Of a DNA stretch of 64,000 bases, positions 10,532 through 23,916 are shown one piece after another. Numbering within the stretch: position 1 is the stretch's first letter; every line of letters starts with the position of its first letter. A program made the position numbers and the translations under genes. The stretch is from Nomia melanderi (Eukaryota; Arthropoda; Insecta; Hymenoptera; Halictidae): the NCBI RefSeq assembly GCF_051020985.1, contig NC_135001.1, positions 15,865,896 through 15,929,895 of the forward strand. Reading direction: 5' to 3'. The notes below the pieces were generated by a model. That model had not been told where the DNA came from. It searched no databases and worked only from the letters and a program-made list of their open reading frames with translations.

Positions 10532-13500
10532 GTCTGCGGGGTCCATAGGAGCACGATCGGCGCCCAGCACGCCTCTTCAAGTAGCCCCTGGTGGGCAACA
10601 AGCTGGCCAGCAGTCAATTAGCGGCTCTCAGCTCACCGCAGCTGCTGCGAACACTTCTCAGCCACCGAGGAGTCCGAGCCACGCGGCCTTGAGATGTAAC
10701 GACAGGTAAGGATCTGGTCAAGTTCGCAGCCAGGAAAAAGCGGACAGGAAAAGAGCGCGCGCAAAAGATGCACACAGAAAAATTGGCACACGTACGAAAG
10801 CGCACGAGCGAAAAACTTAGAGAATAGAACAAATTTTAAAATCTGATAGAGAAGAAGAACAAAGTCAAGAAAGGAAAAATACTGGATGAGGTAAGATAAG
10901 CTGGCGTTTTGATAACACGTTTCTCTGAAGAGCTCTTTACGCACCGGCGTCATGTACGTATTAGCGTAATTAATAATTGCAGTGTATTTATGGATACTAT
11001 TAATCCTCTGTCGGTAATATGGTTTTTCATTAACGTGACCAGTAATATGGACCTTTTATGGATAGGTTTGATTTTTTATTGTTCCGAGTTTTCTAAAAGT
11101 CTAATAAGATTCTGAGACATTTATTATAGTTCCTAATTTAATGCACAAGATGACACATTTAGCAAATTTTCATATTATTTTTTAATCAACGTGGAAAACC
11201 ATGGCGAAGCAATGAGGAAATAGAATTTCCGACAGGCCTTTAATGGTGCGTATTGTTGGCGTTAAAATACGTAGGGAACAAAAGCAGCAGATTTTAACGG
11301 AAACAATTGACATGTAGTAACACACGACCATCAAATCTGTGGTCTGAAATCAGTTTATATCTCATTTGAAAGCAACGGTGCAAAATCACATTTTACGTGA
11401 CAGCGACCAAAGTGTTAACAAGGCGCGTTAGATCTAGAAGTGCTGCTAGATTGCTTGTTGGGGAGGCTCAGGCTTTTTGATTAGTTTTCGTTCTTTCTCA
11501 GCTAATTTTCTGTCGGTTTTATTTCCTAATTCCGGGTATTTGCGATCATTAATTTGCTATTCATCAATACGGTTGCACGTAGTGAATTAAAACTGTAGAA
11601 CTGTAAATTAGAAAAACACCTCTTGCTCCTGTGTCGTTCTGCTAGACATCAAGTCATCCCCCAACTGTGCATATGTCAATAAAGGAGTAAAGAAAAGAAT
11701 GATGTAGCTTGAGTTAAGATAATCGTGAGTTTATAATAGAGAAAGAATAAAAAAAGATGTCGGGGGAAGTGGTAAAGAAACTGTGGAAAGGTGAGGATAT
11801 GCTACAGAAACGGAGGAAACGCGTAGTCGTCTGTATAATTGCATTAAAGAAGAGATAAAATGGTTATAGGTATATACCTTGGAGAACTGAAAGCAGTGCA
11901 GGCTAAAGATATTAAATAATGCGTAGGTTTGACTACATAGGCGTATCTTGAGTTATACAGCGTTGGAGGAGACAGAAAAGGAAAGGTTAAGGACAGTGTT
12001 GGGCGAAAGTTATTTGAAGTAACCAATCAAGAATGACGAATAAATTCAATCTGATTATTACTTTCGAGTAAAGAATAATTAAAAATGTTCGTAAATTGAA
12101 TTTACTTGTTACTTTTTATTCATTATTTTACATAGATAAATGATGATTTTAATAAAACTTTATTTGAATAATATTAAACATTCATTATGAAGGTATCAAA
12201 TGATGTATGAACTTGAGTAGGTGTATCCCAAGTTATATGTCGTTAAAGAAGATAAAAAGGGAAAGGTTAAGAATAAGTGCGAGGTAGGAGTATGAAAGTA
12301 TGAGGAAAATATTAAGAAAAGGGTAGAGTGCATCCCTTCAAGGAAAGTATGAAGGGAAATGAAGAAAGTTAATAGTAGATAGAAACGTGAGAGAAATATT
12401 GAAGAATTTAAATAGGAATGACTAAAGTGAGACAAATATTAAAATATTGAAATTGACATAAGTTACTTTAGGTTATAAAGAACACAGACGTTGAGCAGCA
12501 ATTACAAGTGTCATATAATACGAATATTAATAGAAACAGGCACGAAAAATGACCAGGAGCTGATAGCTAGGGCTAGATACGGTAATCTAATTAAAAATAA
12601 TAGATAAAAATAATTATTGGTCGAGGAAAGAAAATAAAAATTTCTGTGAAGTTGTAGACGGGTCAAAATGACCCATTCTTGATGTCTCCTTTTGTAATTA
12701 CTGAAAAATAACAAACGTTCCTCAGAGAAATAATTAAAGAAATTAATTTAGCGATACGCAAACTGAATTGTAAATCAATTAAAGTCTCGATAGATGCACT
12801 CTTAGAGTTTCTATAGAGAAATTTCGAAAAGTCAATTTAACTGCTCGGTAGTTTCAGTGTTAATTCTGCTCCTAATGACTGGATGAGTCCTCGACCTTCC
12901 TCGAATCGGCCTCTCTTGGGTTCGAGATTTGAAATGCCTGGACTGATCGTTACCTCATTGGGCAGCCTTGACGGCCATAAGCCGTTCAACTGGCTTAGAT
13001 ATCTGTTCGCTCCAGTGACCCCGAAACACAGATGCTATCCCTAATCCGATTTGAATTGGTCCACTGAAATAGGTCTGAAACTGTCTTTGAATACCAGTGA
13101 ATTTCAATTACAGTAGAATATTCCGTATGCTGCTGCTCGAAATTATTTAATCTTCCTACCCCTGTGTTTACAATTCTTTTTCTAAAAAATGAATTGTATT
13201 CAACGTTTTTAAGTTATTAACTAAAAGAATAAATGTGTTCACTTGGATCAGATAATACTATGATTCATCGTTCATCGATAATCAGACAACTTGATTTCAC
13301 TTAGTGATATGTTAGTCAATATGTTGACGTATACTACTTAAAATTTTAAAGAGTTAATGTCAATACACATTACTAGACTGTAGGGCTCTGTGCATTTATA
13401 GAGCAAAGGAAAAGATGGTAATGTGGCCCTCCAGTTTTATATTTTTTTGTAAAATATGATTCGTAATTTGAATTGTTTCAAATTTTTGCGTAAAATGTAG

Positions 13501-16500
13501 ATAAAGTAGTAAGGCTACCTGTGGCAAAAGGTGAAGGTAACAGGGAAAAAGTGTAAGTGAACTTAATATGTATTAAGCAAAGAAATCATTTTTAATATGA
13601 CTTCTTAACAAAAATCATGATAAATGATTTTGTATAGTATTTTAAGATTAAAAGTAAACGAATACAGCAAATTTCTCTTATATATAAAAATTTCAAATTT
13701 CTTATATATGATATTCTTTTTACACAATGTGGACTCACTATGTGCTGATAATTAGGTTAATACATATAATGTTAGTTTAGCGAATACCAATTACCATAAA
13801 ATACAATAATGAATCCTTTTTAGTAATTATATTCGAAACTATCAATAATTCAGTAATTTCACTTATAAATATCAATTCTACAAATCTTCTATAAAATATA
13901 TTCCAATAAACGATTGTGTAATTTACTAACAGTAATTTATTAACAGAAATAATAAATTGTGAAGTGTAAAGTTATATATATAATTCTAAGTAGATAGATT
14001 TTTCATCACCGTACAGTACAGTGTTAACTTCCAAGAATATTCTGTAAAAAAATTTATTAAATTGATAGTCCTGCTGATATGGTATCAAAAGCTCTTGTAA
14101 CACCTGTTCACTGATCAGTTCATTCTTTGATATTGCTATTCCGCCATCACACCTGCGCGATAAAAATTAATCAGTTTTGTTTGTATGAGACTTCCTGTTA
14201 CATCCACCACGTTTTAAAATTTGAGTTTTCATTCGATTTGAAGGATAATAAGAAAAGGTAATTTCAAGCATCAGTTTTCTATGGAATTATTTATAAAATA
14301 CGATGTTAACTCCTTGCCTCGCAGGTTGTTTTAATTACACAACAAAAATTTTAGAGCTAAATATGCATATACAATATGCCGTCAAGTTATACGCGATTTC
14401 GACTAACAATTAGACAAATCGACTACCGTTCGCTTCAACACCAACTCTCAACTACGAATCTCGTGTCTGGATTCGACTCTACTTTGTAATCCACACCGCT
14501 CATCCCTTGCATATCGAAAAAAATCTCCACCTTGTGCATACCTTCGATAAACCTTACCAAGTATGGTAATTCTTTAAAATTATCTTTCTGCCACGCTGTA
14601 CATCTTACATAACTTATAAGATACTGCAATATAAACAAACTCATGTTGGTAAGTTTAATAATTGCAAAGATAAGTTTCTTTTTAAAGCTAGCTTTCGTAA
14701 AAGTCAGTGAAACTTACCAGATGTAAGGGACCATTTGTTAAACAATTTTGTAATCGACAAAGTAATGGCCTTAAATCCAATTTTATCGAAACATCAAACA
14801 TTGTGTATAAAACAGTGATCGATTGATTGTGCAAAGGTTCATACATCATTGCTAATATTCTCTTTTGATTAAACACGAGTATCAACTTTAGAGCGATTTG
14901 ATAATCTTACCGTACTTTCACCTACGTAACAATGGAGATTAAGACGGTCTGCATGAAGATATGCAGAATGTTGATATACACCTGATCATAGATTTACGCG
15001 GCACTTTCTTACGCGAGTCTCTCTTTTACGCGGTAGTTTTCACTACTTCTTAATTTAATCTTAATTTAATAACACCGAATAAAATGTACTTTTGTTTTCC
15101 GAAATGTCGTTATTGTCAACTATTGTCCAGCACCGATCAATGTACTGTAATTTCATAATTAGTCAGTACCATTTGATAATTTTTCTCTCTATAAATTACA
15201 ATTTTTATACTTTAGCAAATTATCAATTCTTATTATGAAATATTTCTAAACTAATTTCTCTTCCTTCATTAAGTTTCATTTTCACTGCAAATACGTTTTT
15301 GGAATGATCGTTTTTGCCGAATCTGCCATAAGATGTAATAAAGATTGTTGTTGATTTTTATCTCTTTTAAAAGTTACAAGAAAAAAACTGTCTAAGTTAA
15401 TTGAGAGAATTCTATGTTGAAGGAGTTAACAAAATGTCCGTTTCTAACATGAACTAACTTTCCTTGTTGAATTCTGATCAAGAATCTTATCAGTGTTTGC
15501 CATATACTCGGCGATTATTTGTCACAACCAATCGTCCTATCGGAACAGCTTTACTTAATTTTTCAAATTGGCGAATACCTATAGAAGAATGTTAAGATAT
15601 TTTGTCAGGTGTTTTATCAGCAGATGTTCACCATTATCATCAAGATATTTTCTGCGATCGACAGTCAATCGTGACACGTTGACCGATACATATAGAAAAT
15701 AGTCGATACTCAACTTGCGATTTCCGTTGGTATCGTCACGCGACGTCCGTTGTTACTCGGAACTTTATAAACTAGTAACAGAAATAATTATTGTTTCGTG
15801 ATATTCTCTCATTCGCCTATAACTTGGAGCCACCAAAACCAATTAGATAAGAAGAAGAAAAACGAACAGTGTTAATGCATTAGTTTACATTGTGATAAAA
15901 CAATTGATCAATTTACATTGAAAATGTAAAGCGAAACAATTCCACCGGTGAAATGTCTTAGTGATTCTGACGGTGCTCTTATAGTAGTCATTTAATAAAT
16001 AACGTGATATAATAAACAAGTAATCGGTGAACGTAACAAAGATCTACGGTGAATTTCCATGACCTGTTGTCAAATTTCACAGGATTTACGTGACTTTTTT
16101 AGTATACTGCGTTGATCAGCCCTGCTATCTTCTAAGTAAATTTACACTATTTAGTCAAGTACTGAGATATTTTAATCTCGCATTAATCTTATTTGTGTAA
16201 GATTAAAAGCCAAACAAAAAGACTTCTTGGTGAACCCATTGTTATCGTTCAGATGACAAAGAACACCGGCTTTCCTAATTAACATAGTTAACGCTTCTAA
16301 CGAACGGCTTAATTTCGTATCTAAAAGTTCAGTTATAAATGTTAAAAATTACCCGAGGAATGGAAAACGATCATTGAACACACTAACCTATGTGAATTGC
16401 GTATAATGCATACATACTTACTGTTCGACGGTAGTCCTCTGATACAGTATACAGAAGATGTAATAAAAAAAAACATTAACGTTCAGGATGTAGATATTAT

Positions 16501-19500
16501 CGGATTGCCCAACAGTTAATGATATCACGCTTGCCTAATTATAGACATTAGTTTCTAATGTTCAACGCACCGTTATTCCCAATAAGAGAATTTCCAAAGT
16601 AAGTTTACCGCATTCTTGAATTCTTAAAGAATTTCGCGTGCTCCGAGCGTGTGTCCATAGGTGGGAAATGATCTAATAATCTCAAAGTTCCGTTAACATT
16701 GCGGCTAGTTTGCACAACAAGTTTACATTTAACCTGAATGTTCACGTTTCCGACCTCGATGTCCGCCAATCGAACGTTTGAATCGTTCGGCAAGAAAAAT
16801 GAAAAGAAAATAACCGAATCGCGTAACCTGGCGTGCTATTAAATATAAACTCTATTGACAATCGCGAGTAAAAAGACAGTCCGTGTAACATTGTCGCGAA
16901 GCGTCGATCAATGGGAAGACATTGACGCGCTCGATGTTTTCCAGCGGATCCAATTACTCGCGCCGCATCCTCGTCCGTCTTCGATCGACCTTAATTTATA
17001 TTAAGTCGACTGAGTTGTACGCGGACTGCAATTAGCGATCGAAATAATTTCCTGGTGCTTGTCGGCGTATCAATGCTCCAGTGCGTCAAAAGGTGGCCAG
17101 CGATTCGTTTCGTCGAGCTTCGTTGTGCTGCTTCTTTCATGATTTTAGAAAGAAGTAACAGCTTCGAGATTGACTTGACAATCTGTGGAGTCTTAGCCGA
17201 AGTCTAAGATCTGCTCGATCCATCAGATTTATCTTGTCGTCTGTGTCGATGGTTGCACACGCCATGGAATACGATGTCTGGAGCAACGACATATGGAGTC
17301 CGAAGATTCGGAAGAAGAGCGCAAGGTGCGGGGTAGAGCTTTTGTGTAATCGTTCGAAATAACATGACGGTAATATAGTGACGCGGTCTCTATGAGTAAT
17401 ATGAAAATCAATGAAGACGTGGTCGTAACTCATACACTGAACGTTATTTAATCGCTTATAATAATCGCATTCAACAGGAACGAATGAAGGAATGAAGGAA
17501 CGTTAAACGACACTGTAATTTGTCAACATTCGTTACTTTCCTTTTGTATTCATTCATGTATGTGCCAGAGTCACTTGTTATTTGTTTATATTCATTGCTT
17601 TAAAGCAGGTGCCTTTTAATAGATACTTATAATATAGTCTATAATTTGTACCTATATCATTATATATCATTTCTGTTGTTTAGTTAAATTTCTGTTTTAT
17701 TCTTCTCTATTTCTTTATTTGCTTATAATTAGCTGGAAAGAATACTATGCAACTGTTGTAACTAAATTTTTATGCAAATTGAAATGTTTCGAAACTATTT
17801 TTACAGAAGGGAAGTACCATAAAAATTCTTATTAATAGTTTAGAGATACAATAATGAAAATGAACTGAAAGTTTCCGTTTCATTGGAGTTTGTACTAATT
17901 TAACTAACTTAATATATTGAATTTATATATTAATGAATAATCGCAAAAAATAGATATTGTGCTCGCTAGTTACATATAATAGATTATTATCGTGGTCCGA
18001 CAAAAATCTTTGAGTAAAAAGTGTTACTTACTCAACAAGTGCTGAAAAAACTGTTTTCTTATGGAACACACGGTACTCGGAAAACGGTGTGTATCTTTTG
18101 AAGACATCAGTGATTGATCTATAATCTTTTAAAAATAAGACAACAGTTTAAATATAGTATATATCTTTCCTTTTTTTTGTAATTATTGAACATCAGCGTG
18201 CAATGTTGAAGGAGAACAAGGAATATTGTTAAGACAACACAGAGTTTGTATGTTCTTAGTAATGAATATTAATTTTGATAGGAAATAATCACTCGTACAA
18301 TAAGTTGTTAAGTTTTCAAAGACACCGAGTAACTGTGTTGCACGGAAAGTTCTTGCGAATTTTTCATCATTTGAAACAAGACGTCCTCTTCTTTAAATGT
18401 TCTACATTCCAGTAAACATGAAAATCTCAATCAGTTTTGAAAAATATTTTACATTTTCGAAAACGAAAAACCGTAAGACGTATTGACTAATCTATTTATA
18501 GACTCACAGTGAAGAATCACGAATGTAAGCTTGATTTGATTCACAGTTTATTTTCTTATATGTTACAGTCATCTTTCTAAGCCGCTCAGTAGAAGCACAC
18601 CATCCATGGCAGCTGGTGGTGTTGTACCAGTCGCTCCAGGAAAGGTTAGCAGATCTTCGTCCACGTCCTCACCAACGACTACCAGCAGTGCTAGACAGAA
18701 GAAATTCCACAGGCATTTCTCTCAGGTAATTGAAAGAAAGTTTCCCTCGCGCGTTTTCATGCAACACTTTCACAACATCATCATAAACTAGATTGCTCGC
18801 CAATTCTTTCACTAAAATTCACTGTGTCACGTAAGACTTTCCTGGTCTGGAAGCACCTCGTCTAAATTCACTTTTGAAGCTTTGTTTCTGACACAAAAGA
18901 AAACGGAATTGCCGTCGGAAATGTGTTGGAGACTTGTTCAATATTTTCTGATACTTCCTTTTGCAATAATTAAGTATTTACGGCAATTTAATATGCTATT
19001 TTAGAATATGTTCCTTTTTATAGGCAAAATGAAAAGAAAAGATTATATTGATTCTAACGTTTTACCCGAAAGAAGCCCTTAATGTTAATCTTCAATCTTA
19101 AGATTTAAAACACATCGAAAGAAAAATGTTGACATAGTTTAACAAAGTTTTGGTATTATAAAATTTCACAGGCTATCTGAGTTTTACAGATCAATTTATA
19201 GAAATTAAAATTAAGAGAATTACTTTATTAATGGTCTTATTATACTCCAAACAAAGTAGAGCTTTGATTCAAGAAAGGTTTTTCTATGCTCAGTTTTAAA
19301 GCTTCACAGCTAGTATAAATGCATAAAGTTGTAATCTGATTCTAAATTTTTCCAAGCACACTCAACCTGCTTTATATTTAACGTTAAACCTGTATCGATT
19401 AATAATTTATTTAAATCAATGGACAATATACTACTTAATTTTCAGTCCAAAATGTTTACGACTCGCAATTTGAAAACAGCCTGCTTTAAGAGCATTTTAA

Positions 19501-21207
19501 AATGATAAAGTTATTCTCCCTTTCCCTTTTCCAAGTTTGCTTTAATATCTGCTATTTAATTAAAAATGACTATTAATATCACTATTAATACATAATATCT
19601 GAACTCTTTGATCACCAGGTTGCTGCGGACGAACGAGTACTAAATTATTACAGCTGCGCGCTGGTAGGCGACATCTTACTACAAGGTTACTTATACATCA
19701 CGCCGAACTACTTTGCATTCTACAGCAACGTGTTCGGATACGTAACGAAACTATTGATACCTACGGTCTCGGTGTTGAAGATCAGCAAAGAGAAGACCGC
19801 GCGAATCATTCCAAATGCCGTGGCGATCGCTACCGAAGAGGAAAGACATGTTTTCGGTTCCCTTCTGTCGAGGGACTCGACCTTCAAGCTGATGAAGCAA
19901 GTTTGGGACGCTGCTATGGAACCGCAGCCGTCGCCCAAAATTCTACCACTAACAAATGAACAAAAGCTCCTTGCACCAGACACACCGGTGGTCGACGACT
20001 CCGAGGTTAACCCCGAAGAGGATGACTCCAGCATGTCGGAAAGCGGGACGGATTTGAATTCCAGACCGCCGACCGTTTGTACCGATACTGACGGTGTTTC
20101 ACCGCCACCAGTCACCAGGCCCACTTTGCCACCGCCCGTCATGTAAATAAAGTTTTGTCTGTTTTTCTAAACTTGTTAACCACTTGGATGTTTACGGCTC
20201 ACAACAAAGTGAACACTATTTACTGCACACAGTGCGTAAATGTACAAATGTGAATTTAGTTTCTAAACTTATACAGTTTGACTAATGGGAGTGGAAATTT
20301 TTATAAGTCAAATATTAAAATTTAGATGTTTTCAAATGATATGCTCAATTTAAATGTGGAAATCTATAAGAAATTTAGTTATATTCGTACGGATTGTCAA
20401 TGTCGTTTAATTGTTAGTTGGTTAGAAAGTAATGTAAAACTTTTGTCACACTTTGCAAATTAATTATTCTTTTTCTATATATTTTCAGAATCGAGCCACA
20501 ATCGGTACCAATTCTCCCAACCATATCCAGCAGATCCAATGTTCTTTTATCCTTATTCACAGGTGGACTGAAAACTAGTACCGTGATAACTATTCTCATA
20601 GCCCTCTTAGCAGCTCTCTATGTGTCGGCAGCGCTAATGATGATTCGCATTGACAAACTACACACAGCTTATCTCAACCATCCCCTCGTTTCACCAGAAC
20701 GTTTCACACAGGATCGGCTTTTGCATTACTTGAACACAAACCTTGATCAAATAATAAAGGTAATATATTACTAAAATTCCTTAATCTTTAACGAACAATT
20801 TGGTTTCACATACACTTTTTTTGTACACAATAAAATTCTATTAGAATTCCTTCGAAAACAAGCATTCGAGTTAATTTGATACATTAAAATAAGTAGAATT
20901 ACTTTTCATTTCCACTAAATATAGCATTCTAGTATTCTGTTTATGACAAGTATTTTATTGAAATTGCTACGTCAGAATACTTTTAGAACACAGAAGATTA
21001 AGGCTAATCATTTTTATACTAATATAGACATAAACTAATTTTTTTATTTAAAATGAAAAATAAAAAACGTTGTTTATTCTTATATTGTTTCAGGTGAGGC
21101 AGAGTTTGCAAACGTTGTCACAGCAGTTCGTGTCAATGAGCCAAAGTAGTGAAACGAACCCAGCCGTGTCTGCCGGCGCGATAGAACCGGAGGACGCTCC
21201 GAGTTAG
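10532..21207 (+). CDS. GRAM-domain transmembrane protein, GRAMD2B-like (5' incomplete)
   Basis: Five exons join in phase: 10532-10705, 18569-18725, 19619-20142, 20489-20759 and 21094-21207 (TAG at 21205). The first two encode a Ser/Pro/Ala-rich disordered head. The GRAM domain starts at the end of exon 2 (KKFHRHFSQ) and continues in exon 3 (VAADERVLNYYSCALVGDIL, LYITPNYFAFYSNVFG). After an acidic Pro-rich linker, exon 4 encodes one hydrophobic helix (TVITILIALLAALYVSAALM), and exon 5 a short tail. There is no VASt/ASTER sterol-transfer domain, which favours the GRAMD2 group over GRAMD1. By family knowledge such proteins are anchored in the ER and bind phosphoinositides at plasma-membrane contacts. 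The acceptor at 10531 and the lack of a Met in the first exon show that an upstream exon is missing. The intron of about 7.9 kb after the first exon is unusually long. Confidence 0.85.
11933..12279. repeat. Diverged direct repeat, 65 bp, spaced about 280 bp
   Basis: The two copies, 11933-11997 and 12214-12279, share TATC(T/C)(T/C)(G/A)AGTTATA, then GACAGAAAAGGAAAGGTTAA versus GATAAAAAGGGAAAGGTTAA. The minus-strand translations are also alike (TFPFLSPPTLYNSRYAY versus TFPFLSSLTTYNLGYTY). No function recognised. Confidence 0.45.
16605..17450. promoter_or_regulatory. CpG-rich island inside the GRAM-gene intron
   Basis: This block is clearly richer in G+C and CpG than the flanking intron (many CGCG, TCGA and GATCG words). 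It includes a minus-strand open frame at 16793-16605 (LADIEVGNVNIQVKCKLVVQ and onward) that looks coding but has no clear start or recognised family. In an AT-rich insect intron such a block usually marks an enhancer, an alternative promoter or an unrecognised exon; which one cannot be decided from sequence. Confidence 0.3.
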
Positions 21208-21467
21208 CCTCCGACAAGGCTGAATAATTTAATGCAACCAAATAATACGAGTCCCCGTCGCCTCGCTAGCGTATGAAGCGTCTCGTATTAGTACATCGTT
21301 GTCTTCGTCATCTCCGTGTCGATTTATTTGACGCGTGCATAATACGGGCTGACTGACTGATTGACAGAGTCGCTTCGACGGTTCTCAAAAAAAATAGGCA
21401 TTATCATTGTTAGTGTAATCTAGACTTCCGGGGCTCTGAGAATAGGAACGAAGTTACACGAAACGTC

Positions 21468-21566
21468 GAAATGAAATGAAATGAAGTGAAATGAAATAAA
21501 ATGAAATGAAATGAAGTGAAATGAAATGAAATGAAATGAAATGAAATGAAATGAAATGAAATGAAA
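21468..21566. repeat. ATGAA pentanucleotide repeat
   Basis: About 19 tandem units of GAAAT/ATGAA with occasional ATGAAGTG or ATAAA variants, in the likely 3' UTR of the GRAM-domain gene. Confidence 0.95.
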
Positions 21567-21916
21567 TTAAAAAGAATGTCTAAGTAAACTAAGAAAAGCA
21601 GACAGGGAACTTTGTAAAAGATTTTCCTAGATCGCGCATGCGTAACTCGATTCGACTTTCAGTCACGCTTACAAGTATTAATTAAAAGAAAAAGTACGCG
21701 AATAAAAAACGTAAAAAAGAAAAAAACAACTGATGCTTGAATACGACAAGAGATACGACGTGCAAACATATTTATTTATATGCACGTGAACACGAATATC
21801 ATGCGCGTGTAAAACCGTTGTACGTTGTGTATTTGATGTTAATAATTCGGTGAGTGCAAAATTACTCGAGCGTGTAGGGACTTTCGTCTGTTTTTTTTTA
21901 TTTGAACTAGTCACGT

Positions 21917-22068
21917 ATATATATTATACTATATACATATAAATATATATATGCCCCTACATACGACAAGGGTGTATTGAACACAGTGGTATATATATAT
22001 AAATATAAATAATATAAATGGAAGCTATATATATATATATACACACAAACACACATACACATACATAG
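21917..22068. repeat. TA-rich and CA-rich simple repeat cluster
   Basis: TATATA runs at 21917-21952 and 21989-22042 continue into an ACACAAACACACATACACAT stretch up to 22068. Confidence 0.85.
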
Positions 22069-22070
22069 AA

Positions 22071-23368
22071 TAATGCATATTTCGCGATTATTTGTTGATT
22101 ATTATGTATTCAGACTAGTTGGGGCACTACCTTTTTAACCAATGTAGCTGTTTTACAGCATAGAAAATAAGTGACGGTTAATTTTGTGCAGGGGTTGGAA
22201 ATGGTTATAATACTGATTTCGATTATTGAAAAAATTGCAAGTATACTGCAAAACTTTATGCATTCTTAGTATTAAAAAATCTTCAACAGATCGTAAAGTG
22301 CAATACTTATTAGAGTTCAATATACTTTCATTTTATTTTTAATTTAGTGACTGTATTGATAAAGAACAGATAAATTGCTTGCAATTAGTTTCTTTAAATT
22401 TGCGCTTTTGCAATGTAGTTGTTTGCAAATATCATAAATGCAGTTCAGTGATAATAGTTTCGTAGAAATATAACTGGAAGTAATAGAAACCAAAACTTGT
22501 TTCATTTTGATTCTTCATAAGTGTTTTAGTCAGAACTTATGCATAATAGTTATAAAACAATTCTTTTCCAAACCGTTTCAACTCCTGCTTTCGCGTCCTA
22601 TCGAACAGAAATTCTATGTTAATTACACGTGGAGAGTAATAAAATGCGAAATGGAAAGCTTACGGGTTTGCGCGGTGTTTCGATCGTTTCATACACTAAA
22701 TTTTGTCTCTTGAACATCGAATACCGCACCTTTTCGGACGAAGGTTGCATTTTTCGCGCACACTGGTGTTCCTACAAAATTTTGCCATCGTTGTGAAATA
22801 TGACGCAATGATGGAATTATTTTCTTGGTTATTTAAAGAACAATTTTCTTTTCTTCGAGTCGAGGCGACGAAGATGCGCGAAAGTGTTAACGATATACAG
22901 TGTTTATAACGATTTGGGCCATTTAAACCATATGTTTAATGAGTTCATCGGGTAAACAAAATTTCTACTGAATTACGTCTGCAAATACCATAATAAAGTC
23001 AATTTTGTTAAGTTTTGAAAAAATCAATGAATGTTCTTATAATATTATGTTTCATAATTTTTTTGTATTTGTATTAGAATTTTTTATAGAATTACATTAA
23101 CTTATTTTCGAATGTTAATCATTCTTTGATACAGAATAGACGTATTGTCATACGAACTTTGATTTGACCACTTTCAATTTATAAACCATACTATTTATAT
23201 AATTATTGGAATATGTTATTGATCAAAATAATATGACTTTATTTCTGATGAAAGAAACAAATAACATGAAATCGAAGCGAGTTCTGTTATTAACAGTCAA
23301 TAATTATATTAATAATGGCAATTGATGCTTATAATATCATACGAATTTTTGTCAGTTATTTGACTACT
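22071..23368. other. Intergenic DNA, nothing supported
   Basis: AT-rich sequence. A GC-richer patch at about 22660-22910 contains overlapping short ORFs without coding character. No RNA gene or repeat pair recognised. Confidence 0.4.
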
Positions 23369-23601
23369 TTAACCCCTACAACCCGAGATCGGTATAGCGT
23401 ACCGAGCCACTAGTCATCGTATGCGACTGAACCTTCTTTTTTATATCAACTTATAGTATATATTTTGAATAAAAATTATCCTATACAATGATTCTTTTTA
23501 TTTCATTTTTTAAATATGAAATTGTAAAAGAAAAATTTCTTTTGACATGTCAGTCGTATGTGAAGACGTACGGCATATGTTCGTGTGGTCGAAGGGGTTA
23601 A
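23369..23601. mobile_element. TTAA-type MITE, family E, with subterminal hairpin
   Basis: 233 bp. The left end is TTAACCCCTACAACC; the right end on the other strand is TTAACCCCTTCGACC (13 of 15 match). Inside the left end, at 23389-23405, lies TCGGTAT-AGC-GTACCGA, a 7-3-7 hairpin with six of seven pairs. No ORF. Confidence 0.7.
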
Positions 23602-23801
23602 TATATAACTTGGCGCCAACTTGTTGGACACTTTGTATATCTCATTGCACTAACATATTTCGATACGATTGCACGTATGTTCTTATATGTAATGCAAGAC
23701 ATATTTGGAGCGAAGTGTTAATTATATTTGCAGTGAAAATGTGGAATTACAAAGAACGGGAGACTTGACTGTGATAGTAGGATCGAGGACGCATTTTGTT
23801 A

Positions 23802-23916
23802 AAACACGGCCGTGTTTATCGAATTGTTGTTGTTACATCGTGAAAAAGTAGCAAAGAAAGAGGGTTGCTTCGATCCGGATTAAGTAGACATTCATTGTAT
23901 AAATACGGCCGTATTT
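23802..23916. promoter_or_regulatory. Pair of related 16-bp perfect palindromes
   Basis: AAACACGGCCGTGTTT (23802-23817) and AAATACGGCCGTATTT (23901-23916) are both perfect palindromes. They differ by one symmetrical pair (C/G versus T/A). This symmetry is what a homodimeric DNA-binding protein site would keep, but no factor is identified. Confidence 0.35.

Larger units (their letters stand above)
10706..18568 (+). other. Large intron of the GRAM-domain gene
   Basis: It runs between the GT at 10706 and the AG at 18568. Mostly AT-rich. It contains a diverged 65-bp direct repeat (11933-11997 and 12214-12279), a GC-richer patch at about 12860-13075, and a CpG-rich block at about 16605-17450 that could be an enhancer or internal promoter. 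No nested gene can be supported. Confidence 0.6.
21208..22070 (+). other. Probable 3' untranslated region of the GRAM-domain gene with simple repeats
   Basis: After the TAG at 21205 the sequence remains moderately GC-rich for about 200 bases, then carries a pentanucleotide repeat and several TA-rich tracts. AATAAA-like signals occur at 21498 and later, but the cleavage site is not determined. Confidence 0.4.

Noticed and set aside
17137..17433. 98-codon minus-strand frame in the GRAM-gene intron
   Set aside because: It lies in a CpG-rich block with several open frames; no domain or splice support.
19720..20142. 140-codon minus-strand frame
   Set aside because: It is the antisense shadow of the GRAM-domain exon, which has clear homology and splice sites on the plus strand.
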